Shown piece after piece: positions 7,733 to 16,848 of a stretch of 64,000 bases of DNA (its first letter is position 1; every line of letters starts with the position of its first letter). A program made the translations under genes and the position numbers. Below the pieces are notes generated by a model that saw only the letters and a list, made by a program, of their open reading frames with translations, was not told the origin of the DNA and searched no databases. The DNA comes from Flavobacterium humi. Its GTDB lineage: Bacteria > Bacteroidota > Bacteroidia > Flavobacteriales > Flavobacteriaceae. Where the stretch lies: contig NZ_SRLH01000007.1 in assembly GCF_004745595.1 (NCBI RefSeq), positions 175,636-239,635 of the forward strand. Reading direction: 5' to 3'.

Positions 7733-9646
7733 ATGTTCAATACCAAAGCAGGATTAAGCTTAAAAAATTTAGGATACTTACCTCGTTGGGTTATTCTTCT
7801 TTTTGATATTTTAGCCGTGGGTTTTTCAGGAACACTGACGTTTTATTTGCTTAAAGGCATAGGACTGAGTTATTTCATTCCTTTTTACGGCTTCAAGATA
7901 GGGCTTTATTTCGGGGTTAATATTTTCTTTTTCTGGTGGTTTAAAACCTATTCCGGGATTATCCGGCATTCGTCGTTTTTGGATGCGATTAAAATCCTGC
8001 TCTCACAAACTTCCGTATTTGTAGTACTGGTTACGATCAATGTGGTTTTTTCTGTTTTTAACCGTGAAAACCTGTTTTTGACTACCGCTCTGTTGATAAA
8101 TATTATTTTTTCCTTTTTCCTTCTGTTCCTTTACCGCGTTTTGGTAAAGCAGTTTTTTGAAGTATATATCAAAGGGTTCAACGAAGGAAAATTGGTCAGG
8201 GCCATAGTATACGGTTCCGATGCCAATGCTATTTCCGTATCCAATGCTTTGGTTTCGGAAGTGCCTACACGTTTTAAACTGGTAGGGTTTATCGACAAAT
8301 ACAATTTGAACGAATCCAAAAGGATCCTGGATTTGCCTATCCTGAACCTGAAGAAAAAGATATCGGTTATTATGCGTTCCATGAATGCGGAAGCCCTGAT
8401 TATTGCAGATAAAGGGTTGTCAAAAGACGAACAGCTGGCCATTGTAGACGAATGCCTCGAATACAACCTGAAAGTTTATACCGTCCCGCTTATTTCCGAT
8501 TGGGAGAACCAAAAAGAAATTTCGAAAAAAATCAAAAGTTTCCAGATTGAGGACTTGCTCGAACGCAAGCCAATTGTGCTGGACAACAAATCGATTTCAT
8601 CGCAAATCAAGCGCAATGTCATCCTGATCACTGGTGCTGCGGGTTCCATTGGAAGCGAAATCGTGCGGCAGGTTATTGATTTCAATCCGGAACTGTTGCT
8701 GGTTTTGGACCAGGCGGAAACACCTTTGCACAACCTTACTTTAGAAATCCAGAAATTAAATTCCAAAACCAAAATCGTTTCCGTAATTGGCGATATCAGG
8801 GACAAGGCCGGCCTGGAAAAAATATTCCAGAAGTACAAGCCCAACCTGATTTACCACGCGGCGGCTTACAAGCACGTGCCGCTTATGGAAGAGAATCCTT
8901 CGCAGGCTATTTTTGTCAATGTGATGGGAACGAAAAACCTGGCTGACCTTTCGCTGCAATACGGCGTGGAAAAATTCGTGATGGTTTCTACCGATAAGGC
9001 GGTTAACCCAAGCAATGTTATGGGTGCCAGTAAACGCATCGCCGAGAAATACGTGCAATCCCTTTATTTTAGCGAGCTCAAGAAAAATTCCGATACGACT
9101 AAATTCATTACGACCCGTTTTGGGAATGTGTTGGGTTCCAATGGTTCGGTGGTGCCGCTTTTCTCCAAGCAAATCGCAGAAGGAGGACCAATTACCATTA
9201 CGCACCAGGAAATCATCCGGTATTTTATGACCATCCCGGAAGCCTGCCAGCTCGTTCTGGAAGCCGGAGCGATGGGAAGGGGCGGCGAGATTTATATTTT
9301 TGATATGGGCAAACCGGTCAAAATTTATGACCTGGCCACAAAAATGATACGTTTGGCAGGATATGTCCCTGGAAAAGATATAAAAATAAAGATTGTTGGG
9401 TTGCGCCCGGGCGAAAAGCTATACGAAGAATTATTGAACGATACTTCCAAAACACTGCCTACGCATCATGAGAAAATCATGGTGGCGCAAGAGGAAATAG
9501 ACAATCATCATTCCGTTGACGAATCGATTTACGATATTATCGAAGCGTCCTGCAAATATGACAATAATATAGTGGTTTCGAAGATGAAACTTCTTGTCCC
9601 TGAGTTCAGAAGCATGAATTCAGCTTTTGAATTTTTAGATAATTAA
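7733..9646 (+). CDS. pglF: UDP-GlcNAc 4,6-dehydratase, membrane type (PglF/WbpM/CapD)
   Basis: A protein of about 637 residues with four N-terminal membrane segments (residues ~10-140), a central Rossmann-like region, and an SDR dehydratase domain with ITGAAGSIGSEIV binding NAD(P). The catalytic segment reads STDKAVNPSNVMGASKR, so the usual YxxxK is MxxxK, as in the WbpM/PglF branch. It makes the 4-keto-6-deoxy sugar for the aminotransferase upstream. ATG 7733 is preferred; an in-frame TTG at 7682 and GTG at 7730 are alternatives. A 155-bp gap precedes it, with only a near-consensus TACTTTG around 7678. Confidence 0.92.
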   Translation: MFNTKAGLSLKNLGYLPRWVILLFDILAVGFSGTLTFYLLKGIGLSYFIPFYGFKIGLYFGVNIFFFWWFKTYSGIIRHSSFLDAIKILLSQTSVFVVLVTINVVFSVFNRENLFLTTALLINIIFSFFLLFLYRVLVKQFFEVYIKGFNEGKLVRAIVYGSDANAISVSNALVSEVPTRFKLVGFIDKYNLNESKRILDLPILNLKKKISVIMRSMNAEALIIADKGLSKDEQLAIVDECLEYNLKVYTVPLISDWENQKEISKKIKSFQIEDLLERKPIVLDNKSISSQIKRNVILITGAAGSIGSEIVRQVIDFNPELLLVLDQAETPLHNLTLEIQKLNSKTKIVSVIGDIRDKAGLEKIFQKYKPNLIYHAAAYKHVPLMEENPSQAIFVNVMGTKNLADLSLQYGVEKFVMVSTDKAVNPSNVMGASKRIAEKYVQSLYFSELKKNSDTTKFITTRFGNVLGSNGSVVPLFSKQIAEGGPITITHQEIIRYFMTIPEACQLVLEAGAMGRGGEIYIFDMGKPVKIYDLATKMIRLAGYVPGKDIKIKIVGLRPGEKLYEELLNDTSKTLPTHHEKIMVAQEEIDNHHSVDESIYDIIEASCKYDNNIVVSKMKLLVPEFRSMNSAFEFLDN

Positions 9647-9688
9647 ATAAAAAACCGTGCAAATAAGAAGCTTTTTTATTCAAAAATG

Positions 9689-9696
9689 TATCTTTG
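9689..9696 (+). promoter_or_regulatory. Probable -7 promoter element (TATCTTTG) of wza-wzc
   Basis: TATCTTTG is an exact match to the Bacteroidota -7 consensus TAnnTTTG. It lies 19 bp before ATG 9716 and would start transcription near 9703. That makes ATG 9686 and ATG 9698 unlikely as starts. No clear TTG at -33 is present at the usual spacing, so strength is uncertain. Confidence 0.5.
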
Positions 9697-9715
9697 TATG
9701 CCAAATCAAAAAAAA

Positions 9716-10513
9716 ATGAAAAAAAACTGCATTTATAACTACTTGCTTTTAGTGCCTATAATTTTACTTACTTTTTCATGTAGTCAGAATAAACAAATCG
9801 CATACTACCAGAATATCGACCATATGGCCAATGAGCAAAGCGCCATGTCTTATGAGTCAACCATCCAGCCGGATGATTTATTGATGATCATCGTTTCGGC
9901 ACCTGATGCGGAAGCGGCCCTGCCTTTCAACCTGGAAACTACAAACGTGCCTTCCATGGCAGGACAGTCCGGTTTGGCACAACGCCAACAGCAATTATAT
10001 CTCGTGGACAAGAACGGGATGATTGATTTTCCTGTTTTGGGATCTCTTCAGATTGGCGGCAAGACCAAAGTGGAAATGGTGGCGTTTCTTAAAGAAAAAC
10101 TCAAATCCTATCTTAAAAACGCTATCATAAATGTCAGGATCATGAACTACAAGGTGTCTGTGCTCGGAGAAGTAGTCAGGCCGGGTTCGTTTAACGTAAA
10201 CAGCGAAAGGATCACATTGCCTGAAGCGTTGAGTTTAGCAGGTGATCTGACCATTTACGGAAGAAGGGAAAACGTGATTCTTGTTAGGGAAGTCAACGGG
10301 AAGAAAACGTTCAACAGGATAGACCTGACCAAAGCGGATTTCATTAATTCCCCATATTATTACCTGGCCCAAAATGATTTGATCTATGTGGAGCCGAATA
10401 AAGCCAAATCAAATACGTCATCTGTTTTTAATCAGAATATACCTGTTTGGATATCCATTGCCTCTTTAGTGTCTTCGGCGGTTTTTTCCATTTTATTAAT
10501 TAATAAAAATTAA
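9716..10513 (+). CDS. wza: Polysaccharide export outer-membrane lipoprotein (Wza family)
   Basis: Outer-membrane channel component for capsule/exopolysaccharide export, 265 residues from ATG 9716. The signal peptide MKKNCIYNYLLLVPIILL ends in TFSC, a lipobox. A poly-export domain starts around IQPDDLLMIIVSAPDAEAA (near residue 50), and a SLBB-like domain follows with VSVLGEVVRPGSFNV and LSLAGDLTIYGRRENV. The C-terminal hydrophobic helix near residue 245 matches the Wza pore helix. The upstream ATG at 9686 would add ten residues before a good signal peptide and overlaps a -7 element, so it was rejected. The kinase gene follows after 9 bp. Confidence 0.92.
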   Translation: MKKNCIYNYLLLVPIILLTFSCSQNKQIAYYQNIDHMANEQSAMSYESTIQPDDLLMIIVSAPDAEAALPFNLETTNVPSMAGQSGLAQRQQQLYLVDKNGMIDFPVLGSLQIGGKTKVEMVAFLKEKLKSYLKNAIINVRIMNYKVSVLGEVVRPGSFNVNSERITLPEALSLAGDLTIYGRRENVILVREVNGKKTFNRIDLTKADFINSPYYYLAQNDLIYVEPNKAKSNTSSVFNQNIPVWISIASLVSSAVFSILLINKN

Positions 10514-10522
10514 GCATCCTCC

Positions 10523-12889
10523 ATGCAAAACAATATTCCAAATCATACAGAAGACAATTCCCTACATTTACGTGACCAGCTGTTTAAATATTTAATACAC
10601 TGGAAATGGTTTTTATTAAGTCTTTTGGCTTTTTTGATCCTTGCAAAATTATACCTGCGTTATTCGGTACCTGAATATATTGCCCAGACGACCATATTGA
10701 TCAAGGATGAGGATTCGGGCGGGATTGCATCGGAGCTTTCGGCATTTAAGGATTTAGGATTGCTCTCGGGAGCCAAAAACGATATCGATGATGAAATCGA
10801 GATCTTGAAATCCAGGACATTGGCGGAAAAGACCGTTAAGGCAGGAGAATTCAATATTTCCTACATCTCAGAAGGGCGTATCAAGTCTTCCGACGCTTAT
10901 GGGACAAGCTTTTTCAATATTGATTTTAAAAGAAAGAACGAAGACTTTTACGCGAAAGACACCATTATCAATATTAATGTATTGTCTTTTCAGAAATTCG
11001 AATTGTTCAATCAGGAAAATAATTCTTTAGGAGTTTACAAATTCGGGCAGCTCATTAAATCGAAAGTTTTAGGGGAATACGTCGTAAACAGAAAGGCCCT
11101 TTTGGTAGAAGACGATAAGGCGCTGGAGGAAGTAAAAGGGAAAACGATCGTTAGGCTATCGTCCTTGAAAAACGCGACGGACAGTTTCAGGAGCCGTATT
11201 AATGTTGTCCCGCTGAACAAGCTGACCAACGTTCTGGAAATTTCCTGTATCGATCAGGTAAGCGAAAGAGCCATAGATTTCCTGAATCTTTTGGTAACGA
11301 TTTACAACAATGATGCGATTACCGATAAAAACATGATTTCTGAAAAAACGGCGCAATTCATCAATGAGCGATTGGGTATCATTACCAAAGAGCTTGATGG
11401 TGTCGAGAAAGATGTAGAGTCCTATAAAAAGAACAACAAGATTACAGATTTGCCTACTGAGGCTGAATTATACCTGCAGAATGCAAGCGAATTCAAAAAA
11501 AGTTCGCTGGCGGTTGAAACGCAATCACGCATTGTAGATATGATGATTGATTTTATGCATACCAATAAAGGATCGGATATCATCCCGGCCAATATTGTGC
11601 CGGAGGACAATGCTTCTGCCGCCCTGATCGCAGACTATAACGGCCTGGTTGTGGAAAGGGACAGGATCCTGAAAAGTTCCACAACGGAAAACCCGATTGT
11701 TGTAAGGATGAACGATAAGATCAAGGCATTACAGTCAAGTATCGGCGAAAGCCTTAAAAGACTCAAGTCTACGCTTGCTGTAAAAAGCACCGATGTGAAC
11801 AGGCAAAGCAATATTTTGGGCGGAAGGATATCTCAAATCCCAAAACTGGAAAGAGAGTACAGAGGGATTTTCAGGCAACAGCAAATCAAGGAAGAATTGT
11901 ACCTGTACTTGTTTAAAAAACGAGAAGAAACTGCGATAACGCTTGCCGGGACAGCACCTATTTCAAAAGTGGTGGATTCTGCCTATTCTTCGGATGCTCC
12001 GGTATCTCCTAAGAAATCATTGTTTTATATGATCGCTTTTATCATGGGGATTTTTGTTCCTGCAGCAGTTATTTATTTGCGTAATTTGCTGGATACCAAA
12101 GTAAAAACAAGATACGATGTGGAGCGCCTTGGTATTCCGTTTATCGGGGATGTGCCGCATTCGGATTCGCATAATGAAATCATCCAGTCTAACAGCCGTA
12201 CGAGTTCTGCGGAAGCGATCCGGATTATACGCACCAATTTGGAGTTTATCCTTAATTCGGTAGAAAAGAACAGGGCCAAGACGATTTTCATGACTTCGAC
12301 CCTTCCAAAAGAAGGAAAAACATTCATCGCGGTCAATTTAGCAGCTACCATTGCCATTTCAGGTAAAAAAGTATTGCTGATCGGAATGGACATCCGTAAT
12401 CCGAAACTGGATGAATATATCAAATTACCATCAAGAGGTCTTACGAATTATCTTTCCTCAAGTGATGCGGTCCTTAAGGATTTTATCGTAAGGCAGAAAG
12501 ATTACGAGCATTTTGACATCTTGCCGGCCGGGGTTATCCCTCCAAATCCTGCCGAATTGCTGATGAGCCAAAAGGTGGAAGCGATGTTTGAGCAGTTTAA
12601 AACCGAGTATGACTATATTGTTGTAGATACCGCGCCGGTGAGTCTGGTTACCGATACGTTGCTGATTTCTAAAAATGCCGATACTTTCATTTATGTGGTA
12701 CGTGCCAATTATTTGGAAAAAGCGTTGCTGAAAACGCCGGAAGTGCTTTACAGGGAGCAGAAATTGCCGAATATGTGCGTATTGCTTAATGATACGGATA
12801 CAATCAACGGATATGGATATGGTTACGGGCAGGAAGTGGTCAAAAAGCCATGGTACAAAAAGATATTCAGTTTTTCTTTCTTTGGATAA
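10523..12889 (+). CDS. wzc: Polysaccharide co-polymerase and tyrosine autokinase (Wzc family)
   Basis: A 788-residue inner-membrane protein controlling chain length and export. The N-terminal Wzz domain has its first membrane helix at residues ~30-47; a long periplasmic coiled coil follows, then a second helix near residues 500-522. The cytoplasmic BY-kinase domain shows Walker A (TLPKEGKTF, ~595), Walker A' (VLLIGMDIRNPKLD, ~620) and Walker B (YIVVDTAPVSLVTD, ~700). The C-terminus ends in a tyrosine cluster (YGYGYG, then PWYKK), the expected autophosphorylation sites. It works with Wza, and its phosphorylation should be reversed by the phosphatase encoded convergently downstream. Confidence 0.95.
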   Translation: MQNNIPNHTEDNSLHLRDQLFKYLIHWKWFLLSLLAFLILAKLYLRYSVPEYIAQTTILIKDEDSGGIASELSAFKDLGLLSGAKNDIDDEIEILKSRTLAEKTVKAGEFNISYISEGRIKSSDAYGTSFFNIDFKRKNEDFYAKDTIININVLSFQKFELFNQENNSLGVYKFGQLIKSKVLGEYVVNRKALLVEDDKALEEVKGKTIVRLSSLKNATDSFRSRINVVPLNKLTNVLEISCIDQVSERAIDFLNLLVTIYNNDAITDKNMISEKTAQFINERLGIITKELDGVEKDVESYKKNNKITDLPTEAELYLQNASEFKKSSLAVETQSRIVDMMIDFMHTNKGSDIIPANIVPEDNASAALIADYNGLVVERDRILKSSTTENPIVVRMNDKIKALQSSIGESLKRLKSTLAVKSTDVNRQSNILGGRISQIPKLEREYRGIFRQQQIKEELYLYLFKKREETAITLAGTAPISKVVDSAYSSDAPVSPKKSLFYMIAFIMGIFVPAAVIYLRNLLDTKVKTRYDVERLGIPFIGDVPHSDSHNEIIQSNSRTSSAEAIRIIRTNLEFILNSVEKNRAKTIFMTSTLPKEGKTFIAVNLAATIAISGKKVLLIGMDIRNPKLDEYIKLPSRGLTNYLSSSDAVLKDFIVRQKDYEHFDILPAGVIPPNPAELLMSQKVEAMFEQFKTEYDYIVVDTAPVSLVTDTLLISKNADTFIYVVRANYLEKALLKTPEVLYREQKLPNMCVLLNDTDTINGYGYGYGQEVVKKPWYKKIFSFSFFG

Positions 12890-12908
12890 GAAATGAAAAG
12901 GAATCTAT

Positions 12909-12937
12909 AAAAAAAAGAGGCATTTGCCTCTTTTTTT
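12909..12937 (+). terminator. Bidirectional Rho-independent terminator between wzc and phosphatase
   Basis: A stem of GAGGC/GCCTC (12917-12921 and 12926-12930), flanked by an A-run on the left and a T-run on the right, can stop transcription on both strands. It separates two convergent genes; its right T-run overlaps the phosphatase stop codon at 12936-12938. Confidence 0.8.
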
Positions 12938-13670
12938 ATGTAAATAACTGATTTTTCTGAATGGCCTCCTTAAGCGGCACTATGTCCTTTAGTAATACTT
13001 TTTTGTTAAAGGCTTCAATATGTTTTTTATGGTGGATGTCTGAACCTACAAAGTCGATCAGTCCTTTTTTTAGTAATTTCTTTGCTGTTTCCGCCACAGC
13101 TTCGTTATAATATCCTACAGTAGACAGTAAATTTACCTGGAACAGGCAACCGGCATTTTTTAGTTTGAGGTATTCGTCAAAATTCTGATGGTAAAAAGCG
13201 TAACGTTCCGGATGGGCCAAGACAGGCTTGTAGCCGGCAACCTGCAAATCAAAAATAATGTCATACAATTGGATCGGCGCATTTAGATAGGACATTTCAA
13301 CCAGGACGTATTTGTCTTTCAGGGTCAATATTTCCCCTTTTTGGAATAGGGAAACAAAATGGTCATCCATTAAATATTCGGCGGCAGCCTTAACGGGGAT
13401 ATTGATATTGTGTTTTTCCAGGTCAGCGACCGTTTTGGTTTCGTTTGTCTGGATGCTGTCTTTCGAATTGTCCCAAAAACCGCTGAAGATATGCGGGGTT
13501 GTGATTACTTTCGAAAACCCAAAACTTTTCATGCTGTTTATTAGGAAAAGCGTGTCTTCAAAAGTCTGGGCGCCATCGTCAATGCCGGGCAAAATATGGG
13601 AATGGATATCGATATGGTTGTCGGGGATCAGGTCCCTGAGTATGGATTTATTTTTCTTGAAAAACAGCAC
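12936..13670 (-). CDS. CpsB/CapC-type tyrosine-protein phosphatase (PHP domain)
   Basis: A manganese-dependent PHP-domain phosphatase of about 245 residues that dephosphorylates BY-kinases such as Wzc. Metal ligands are visible in HIDIHSHILPGIDDGA near the N-terminus, in HPERY in the middle, and in FVGSDIHHKKH near the C-terminus. The longest frame starts at 13742, but its first 24 residues do not resemble the family; GTG at 13668-13670 gives VLFFKKNKS, the usual beginning, so that start is chosen. A TATTTTTG element lies upstream on this strand. It is convergent with wzc and divergent from wzm. Confidence 0.88.
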   Translation of the reverse strand: MLFFKKNKSILRDLIPDNHIDIHSHILPGIDDGAQTFEDTLFLINSMKSFGFSKVITTPHIFSGFWDNSKDSIQTNETKTVADLEKHNINIPVKAAAEYLMDDHFVSLFQKGEILTLKDKYVLVEMSYLNAPIQLYDIIFDLQVAGYKPVLAHPERYAFYHQNFDEYLKLKNAGCLFQVNLLSTVGYYNEAVAETAKKLLKKGLIDFVGSDIHHKKHIEAFNKKVLLKDIVPLKEAIQKNQLFT

Positions 13671-13774
13671 TTTGATTTGGATTAAAATAGGTTTATTGCA
13701 AAAATAAGGTTTATCTCCGACATTCGGCCATGTTATTTTCAAGTTAACATTTGCCGGGTTATTTTTTGGATTTT

Positions 13775-13808
13775 TTGCTTCACTATTTCAATTAAAGTTA
13801 TAGTTTTA
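13775..13808 (+). promoter_or_regulatory. Candidate promoter of the wzm-wzt gene run
   Basis: TTG at 13775-13777 and TAGTTTTA at 13801-13808 (TAnnTTTG with the last base changed) are 23 bp apart, at the upper limit of the Bacteroidota spacing. The site lies in the 160-bp gap between the divergent phosphatase and wzm genes, where a promoter is expected. Confidence 0.4.
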
Positions 13809-13830
13809 CCGAAAAAATATTTTAGATTTC

Positions 13831-14700
13831 GTGGTTACAAAAAATGATGATAAAGATGCGTGGTTGTTCGAAATTACGCCCAAGAATGACTTTTTTTCAC
13901 TACATCTCAAAGAAGTGTGGCGTTACAGGGATTTACTGATGCTTTTTGTAAAAAGAGATGTTGTAACAGTGTACAAACAAACGGTTTTAGGCCCATTGTG
14001 GTACCTGATACAGCCTTTGCTGACCTCGGTGATGTTTACCCTAATCTTTAATACGGTCGCAGGGATCAATACCGGGACAACACCTCCTTTTTTATTCAAC
14101 CTGGCCAGTATTACCATTTGGAATTATTTCACTTCCTGCCTCAATGATACGTCCGATACGTTCAAAAAGAACGCTTCTATTTTTGGTAAAGTCTATTTTC
14201 CGAGGGTAATCATGCCTATTTCGGTGGTTGTTTCCAACTTACTGAAATTCGGTATCCAGTTTATCATTTTTATCGTTTTCTATATTTATTTTTATTGCAA
14301 AGGAGCAGATATAAGCCTTTCGTTTTTGGTTTTGCTTTTTCCGTTGCTGGTTGTCCTGATGGGTGTTTTAGGATTGGGCCTGGGAATGTTTATTTCTTCT
14401 TTGGTCACAAAATACCGTGATTTTACGTACCTGATCGCTTTTGGGGTACAATTGCTGATGTATATTTCGGCGGTCGTGTACCCAATGTCGCTAATCCAGG
14501 AAAAAATCCCGGGCTACGGATGGGTGGTGCGTTACAATCCTTTGGCTTATATCGTTGAGACGGCCCGTTACCTGTTGTTGGGAGTCGGAGAAGTATCCGC
14601 TTTAGGGCTGGCCTATACGGTTGTAGTCACCATTGCCGTTTTCTTCGTAGGATTACTGTTTTTTAATAAAACGGAAAAACGATTTATAGATACGGTTTAA
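13831..14700 (+). CDS. wzm: O-antigen/polysaccharide ABC transporter permease (Wzm family)
   Basis: An ABC-2 type permease of 289 residues with about six membrane helices. The N-terminal part, with WRYRDLLMLFVKRDVVTVYKQ leading into LGPLWYLIQPLL, is the family signature. It would move undecaprenyl-PP-linked polysaccharide across the inner membrane together with the ATPase encoded 40 bp downstream. Translation begins at GTG 13831. A Wzm/Wzt pair beside Wza/Wzc and a Wzy-like protein means the region contains parts of two export routes. Confidence 0.92.
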   Translation: MVTKNDDKDAWLFEITPKNDFFSLHLKEVWRYRDLLMLFVKRDVVTVYKQTVLGPLWYLIQPLLTSVMFTLIFNTVAGINTGTTPPFLFNLASITIWNYFTSCLNDTSDTFKKNASIFGKVYFPRVIMPISVVVSNLLKFGIQFIIFIVFYIYFYCKGADISLSFLVLLFPLLVVLMGVLGLGLGMFISSLVTKYRDFTYLIAFGVQLLMYISAVVYPMSLIQEKIPGYGWVVRYNPLAYIVETARYLLLGVGEVSALGLAYTVVVTIAVFFVGLLFFNKTEKRFIDTV

Positions 14701-14740
14701 AAATAGGTTCAGGAAGAATGAACCAGCAGTTTAAGAATAC

Positions 14741-16027
14741 ATGAGCACAAAAGATATTATATTAAAAGTTGAGAATATATCCAAGCAATACCGCTTAGGG
14801 CAGGTAGGGACTGGCACGCTTTCCCATGACCTGAACCGATGGTGGCACCAGGTCAGGGGTAAGGAAGATCCTTATTTGAAAGTCGGTGAAGTCAATAACA
14901 GGAATATCAAAGGCAACAGCGATTATGTCTGGGCATTGCAGGATATTACTTTTGAAGTAGAAAAAGGAGAGGTTTTAGGGATTATTGGGAAAAACGGTGC
15001 AGGAAAATCCACGTTGCTTAAAATACTTTCCAAAGTGACCTCGCCTACAACCGGAAGCATCAAATCCAGAGGACGGATAGCGTCTTTACTGGAAGTTGGA
15101 ACCGGTTTCAACCCGGAACTGACCGGACGTGAGAACATTTACCTCAATGGAGCAATTTTAGGGATGACCAAAAAGGAAATCGCTTCCAAACTAGACGAAA
15201 TTATTGAATTTTCAGGTTGCGAACGCTACATCGATACACCGGTTAAACGGTATAGCAGCGGTATGACTGTCCGCCTGGCATTTGCAGTAGCGGCTTTTCT
15301 GGAGCCTGAAATCCTGGTGGTCGATGAAGTCCTGGCTGTTGGTGATGCCGAATTCCAGAAGAAAGCCATCGGGAAAATGCAGGATATTTCCAGGGGAGAA
15401 GGAAGGACCGTCCTTTTTGTGAGCCACAATATGGCAGCAGTAAAAAGCCTCTGTACCAAAGGAGTTGTTTTGGAATATGGCAAAGTTGTTTTTTCAGGTG
15501 ATATTGATGACGCTATTGATGAATATTTCAGGAATGCAGACCAGACGGCCAGCAGGGAATGGCAAAAAGAAAACGCCCCAGGCTGTGATTTTCTGAAATT
15601 ATTGAAAGTCAATGTGTTTGCTTCGGGCCAGGAAGTTTCGCTCAATCATTCCATTTCGGATGACATCAAAATTGAATTTACCTACGAAATCCTAAAGGAA
15701 GACCAGCTCTTTACGCACGGCTTTAACCTATTCAATAGTCACAATATCCATATTTTTAGCTCACACGATAAAAATTCGGAAACACTGACAACACCCTTGA
15801 AAAAAGGAATCCATAAAAAAACAATTACCATTCCGGGCAATTTCCTGGCTGAAGGCGGTTATACCTGCAGTTTCGCCATCATGAGGTACAATCCTTTCCA
15901 TGTCGAATTCCAGCAAAGGGATATCGTGGCCTTCAATGTAATTGATGAAGTTAGTACAAATACAGTAAGAGGAAATTATTCCGGGCATTTTCCGGGCGTA
16001 ATACGTCCTCAATTAAATTGGGAATAA
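14741..16027 (+). CDS. wzt: O-antigen ABC transporter ATPase with C-terminal glycan-binding domain (Wzt)
   Basis: A 428-residue ATPase. The nucleotide-binding domain has Walker A GKNGAGKST (~83-91), signature YSSGMTVRLA (~169) and Walker B ILVVDEVLAVGD (~192). Residues ~285-428 form an added beta-rich domain of the Wzt-C type, which in E. coli O8/O9a binds the capped end of the finished glycan. That domain implies the polymer has a specific terminal modification. The next gene, 1 bp downstream, encodes a methyltransferase, a fitting candidate for the capping enzyme. Partner of the upstream permease. Confidence 0.93.
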   Translation: MSTKDIILKVENISKQYRLGQVGTGTLSHDLNRWWHQVRGKEDPYLKVGEVNNRNIKGNSDYVWALQDITFEVEKGEVLGIIGKNGAGKSTLLKILSKVTSPTTGSIKSRGRIASLLEVGTGFNPELTGRENIYLNGAILGMTKKEIASKLDEIIEFSGCERYIDTPVKRYSSGMTVRLAFAVAAFLEPEILVVDEVLAVGDAEFQKKAIGKMQDISRGEGRTVLFVSHNMAAVKSLCTKGVVLEYGKVVFSGDIDDAIDEYFRNADQTASREWQKENAPGCDFLKLLKVNVFASGQEVSLNHSISDDIKIEFTYEILKEDQLFTHGFNLFNSHNIHIFSSHDKNSETLTTPLKKGIHKKTITIPGNFLAEGGYTCSFAIMRYNPFHVEFQQRDIVAFNVIDEVSTNTVRGNYSGHFPGVIRPQLNWE

Positions 16028-16028
16028 A

Positions 16029-16847
16029 ATGAAAAAAAAATGGACGGGAGAAAGATTGGAAACCTATGTATACACCAGGGATACCATAGATCATTTGCAC
16101 AGGTACGCCATCATTTCCAAATATGTTGAAGGAAAAACAGTCCTGGATATTGCCAGTGGCGAAGGCTACGGGACAAACCTGATCAGCCAAAAAGCGGCAT
16201 TTGTGTACGGTGTAGATATCGATGCAGCATCCATAGCGGCAGCAAAGCAGAAATACCAAAGGGAGAATATTGAATTCCTCGAAGGCAGTACCGATGCGAT
16301 TCCTTTAGAAGACCACACGGTTGATGTATTGATCAGTTATGAAACGATCGAGCATCACGACAGGCATGAAGAAATGATGCAGGAGGCCAAAAGAGTCCTA
16401 AAACCCGGCGGGATAATGGTTATTTCTACGCCTGACAAATATTTTTACAGCGATAAAAGGAATTTTAAGAATAAATTCCACATCAAGGAACTTTATAAAA
16501 ATGAGTTCTTGGATTTGATTTCAAAATATTTCAGTAAAACCCAGTTGCTGAACCAAATGTTCGTAAACGGGAATTCCATTATCAATGATGATGCGGCTTC
16601 CTTAAAATCGGAAGTGGTTACCGGCGATTTTTCGGCCATTACTGAAGAAGAAAAAGAAGGGACTTACCTGATAATAATCGCCTCCGACCAGGATTTTGTG
16701 CAACAGGGGCTTTCCATATTCAACGGAAGCAATGTAACAAAAATGGAAGAAAACAAATTGGCGGCGCATTTTTTAAACAGTTCCACATACAAAACAGGAA
16801 AATTGGTACTTGCCCCGTTTATGTTCTTAAAAAAGCTGGTAAAATAA
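16029..16847 (+). CDS. Class I SAM-dependent methyltransferase
   Basis: A 272-residue methyltransferase with motif I VLDIASGEGYGTNLI near residue 39, the acidic YGVDIDAASI strand, and the post-motif DVLISYETIEHHDRHEEMM of the Methyltransf_11 group. It lies directly behind wzt, and the next gene follows after 1 bp. Position suggests methylation of the polysaccharide, possibly the terminal residue recognised by the Wzt C-terminal domain; that role is an inference. The C-terminal ~70 residues are not part of the core fold. Confidence 0.85.
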   Translation: MKKKWTGERLETYVYTRDTIDHLHRYAIISKYVEGKTVLDIASGEGYGTNLISQKAAFVYGVDIDAASIAAAKQKYQRENIEFLEGSTDAIPLEDHTVDVLISYETIEHHDRHEEMMQEAKRVLKPGGIMVISTPDKYFYSDKRNFKNKFHIKELYKNEFLDLISKYFSKTQLLNQMFVNGNSIINDDAASLKSEVVTGDFSAITEEEKEGTYLIIIASDQDFVQQGLSIFNGSNVTKMEENKLAAHFLNSSTYKTGKLVLAPFMFLKKLVK

Positions 16848-16848
16848 A

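Noticed and set aside
8756..9205. 149-residue minus-strand frame inside the dehydratase gene
   Set aside because: Antisense shadow of a clearly conserved enzyme; no start context or domain.
13312..13707. 131-residue plus-strand frame
   Set aside because: It lies entirely inside the phosphatase gene on the opposite strand and has no family features.
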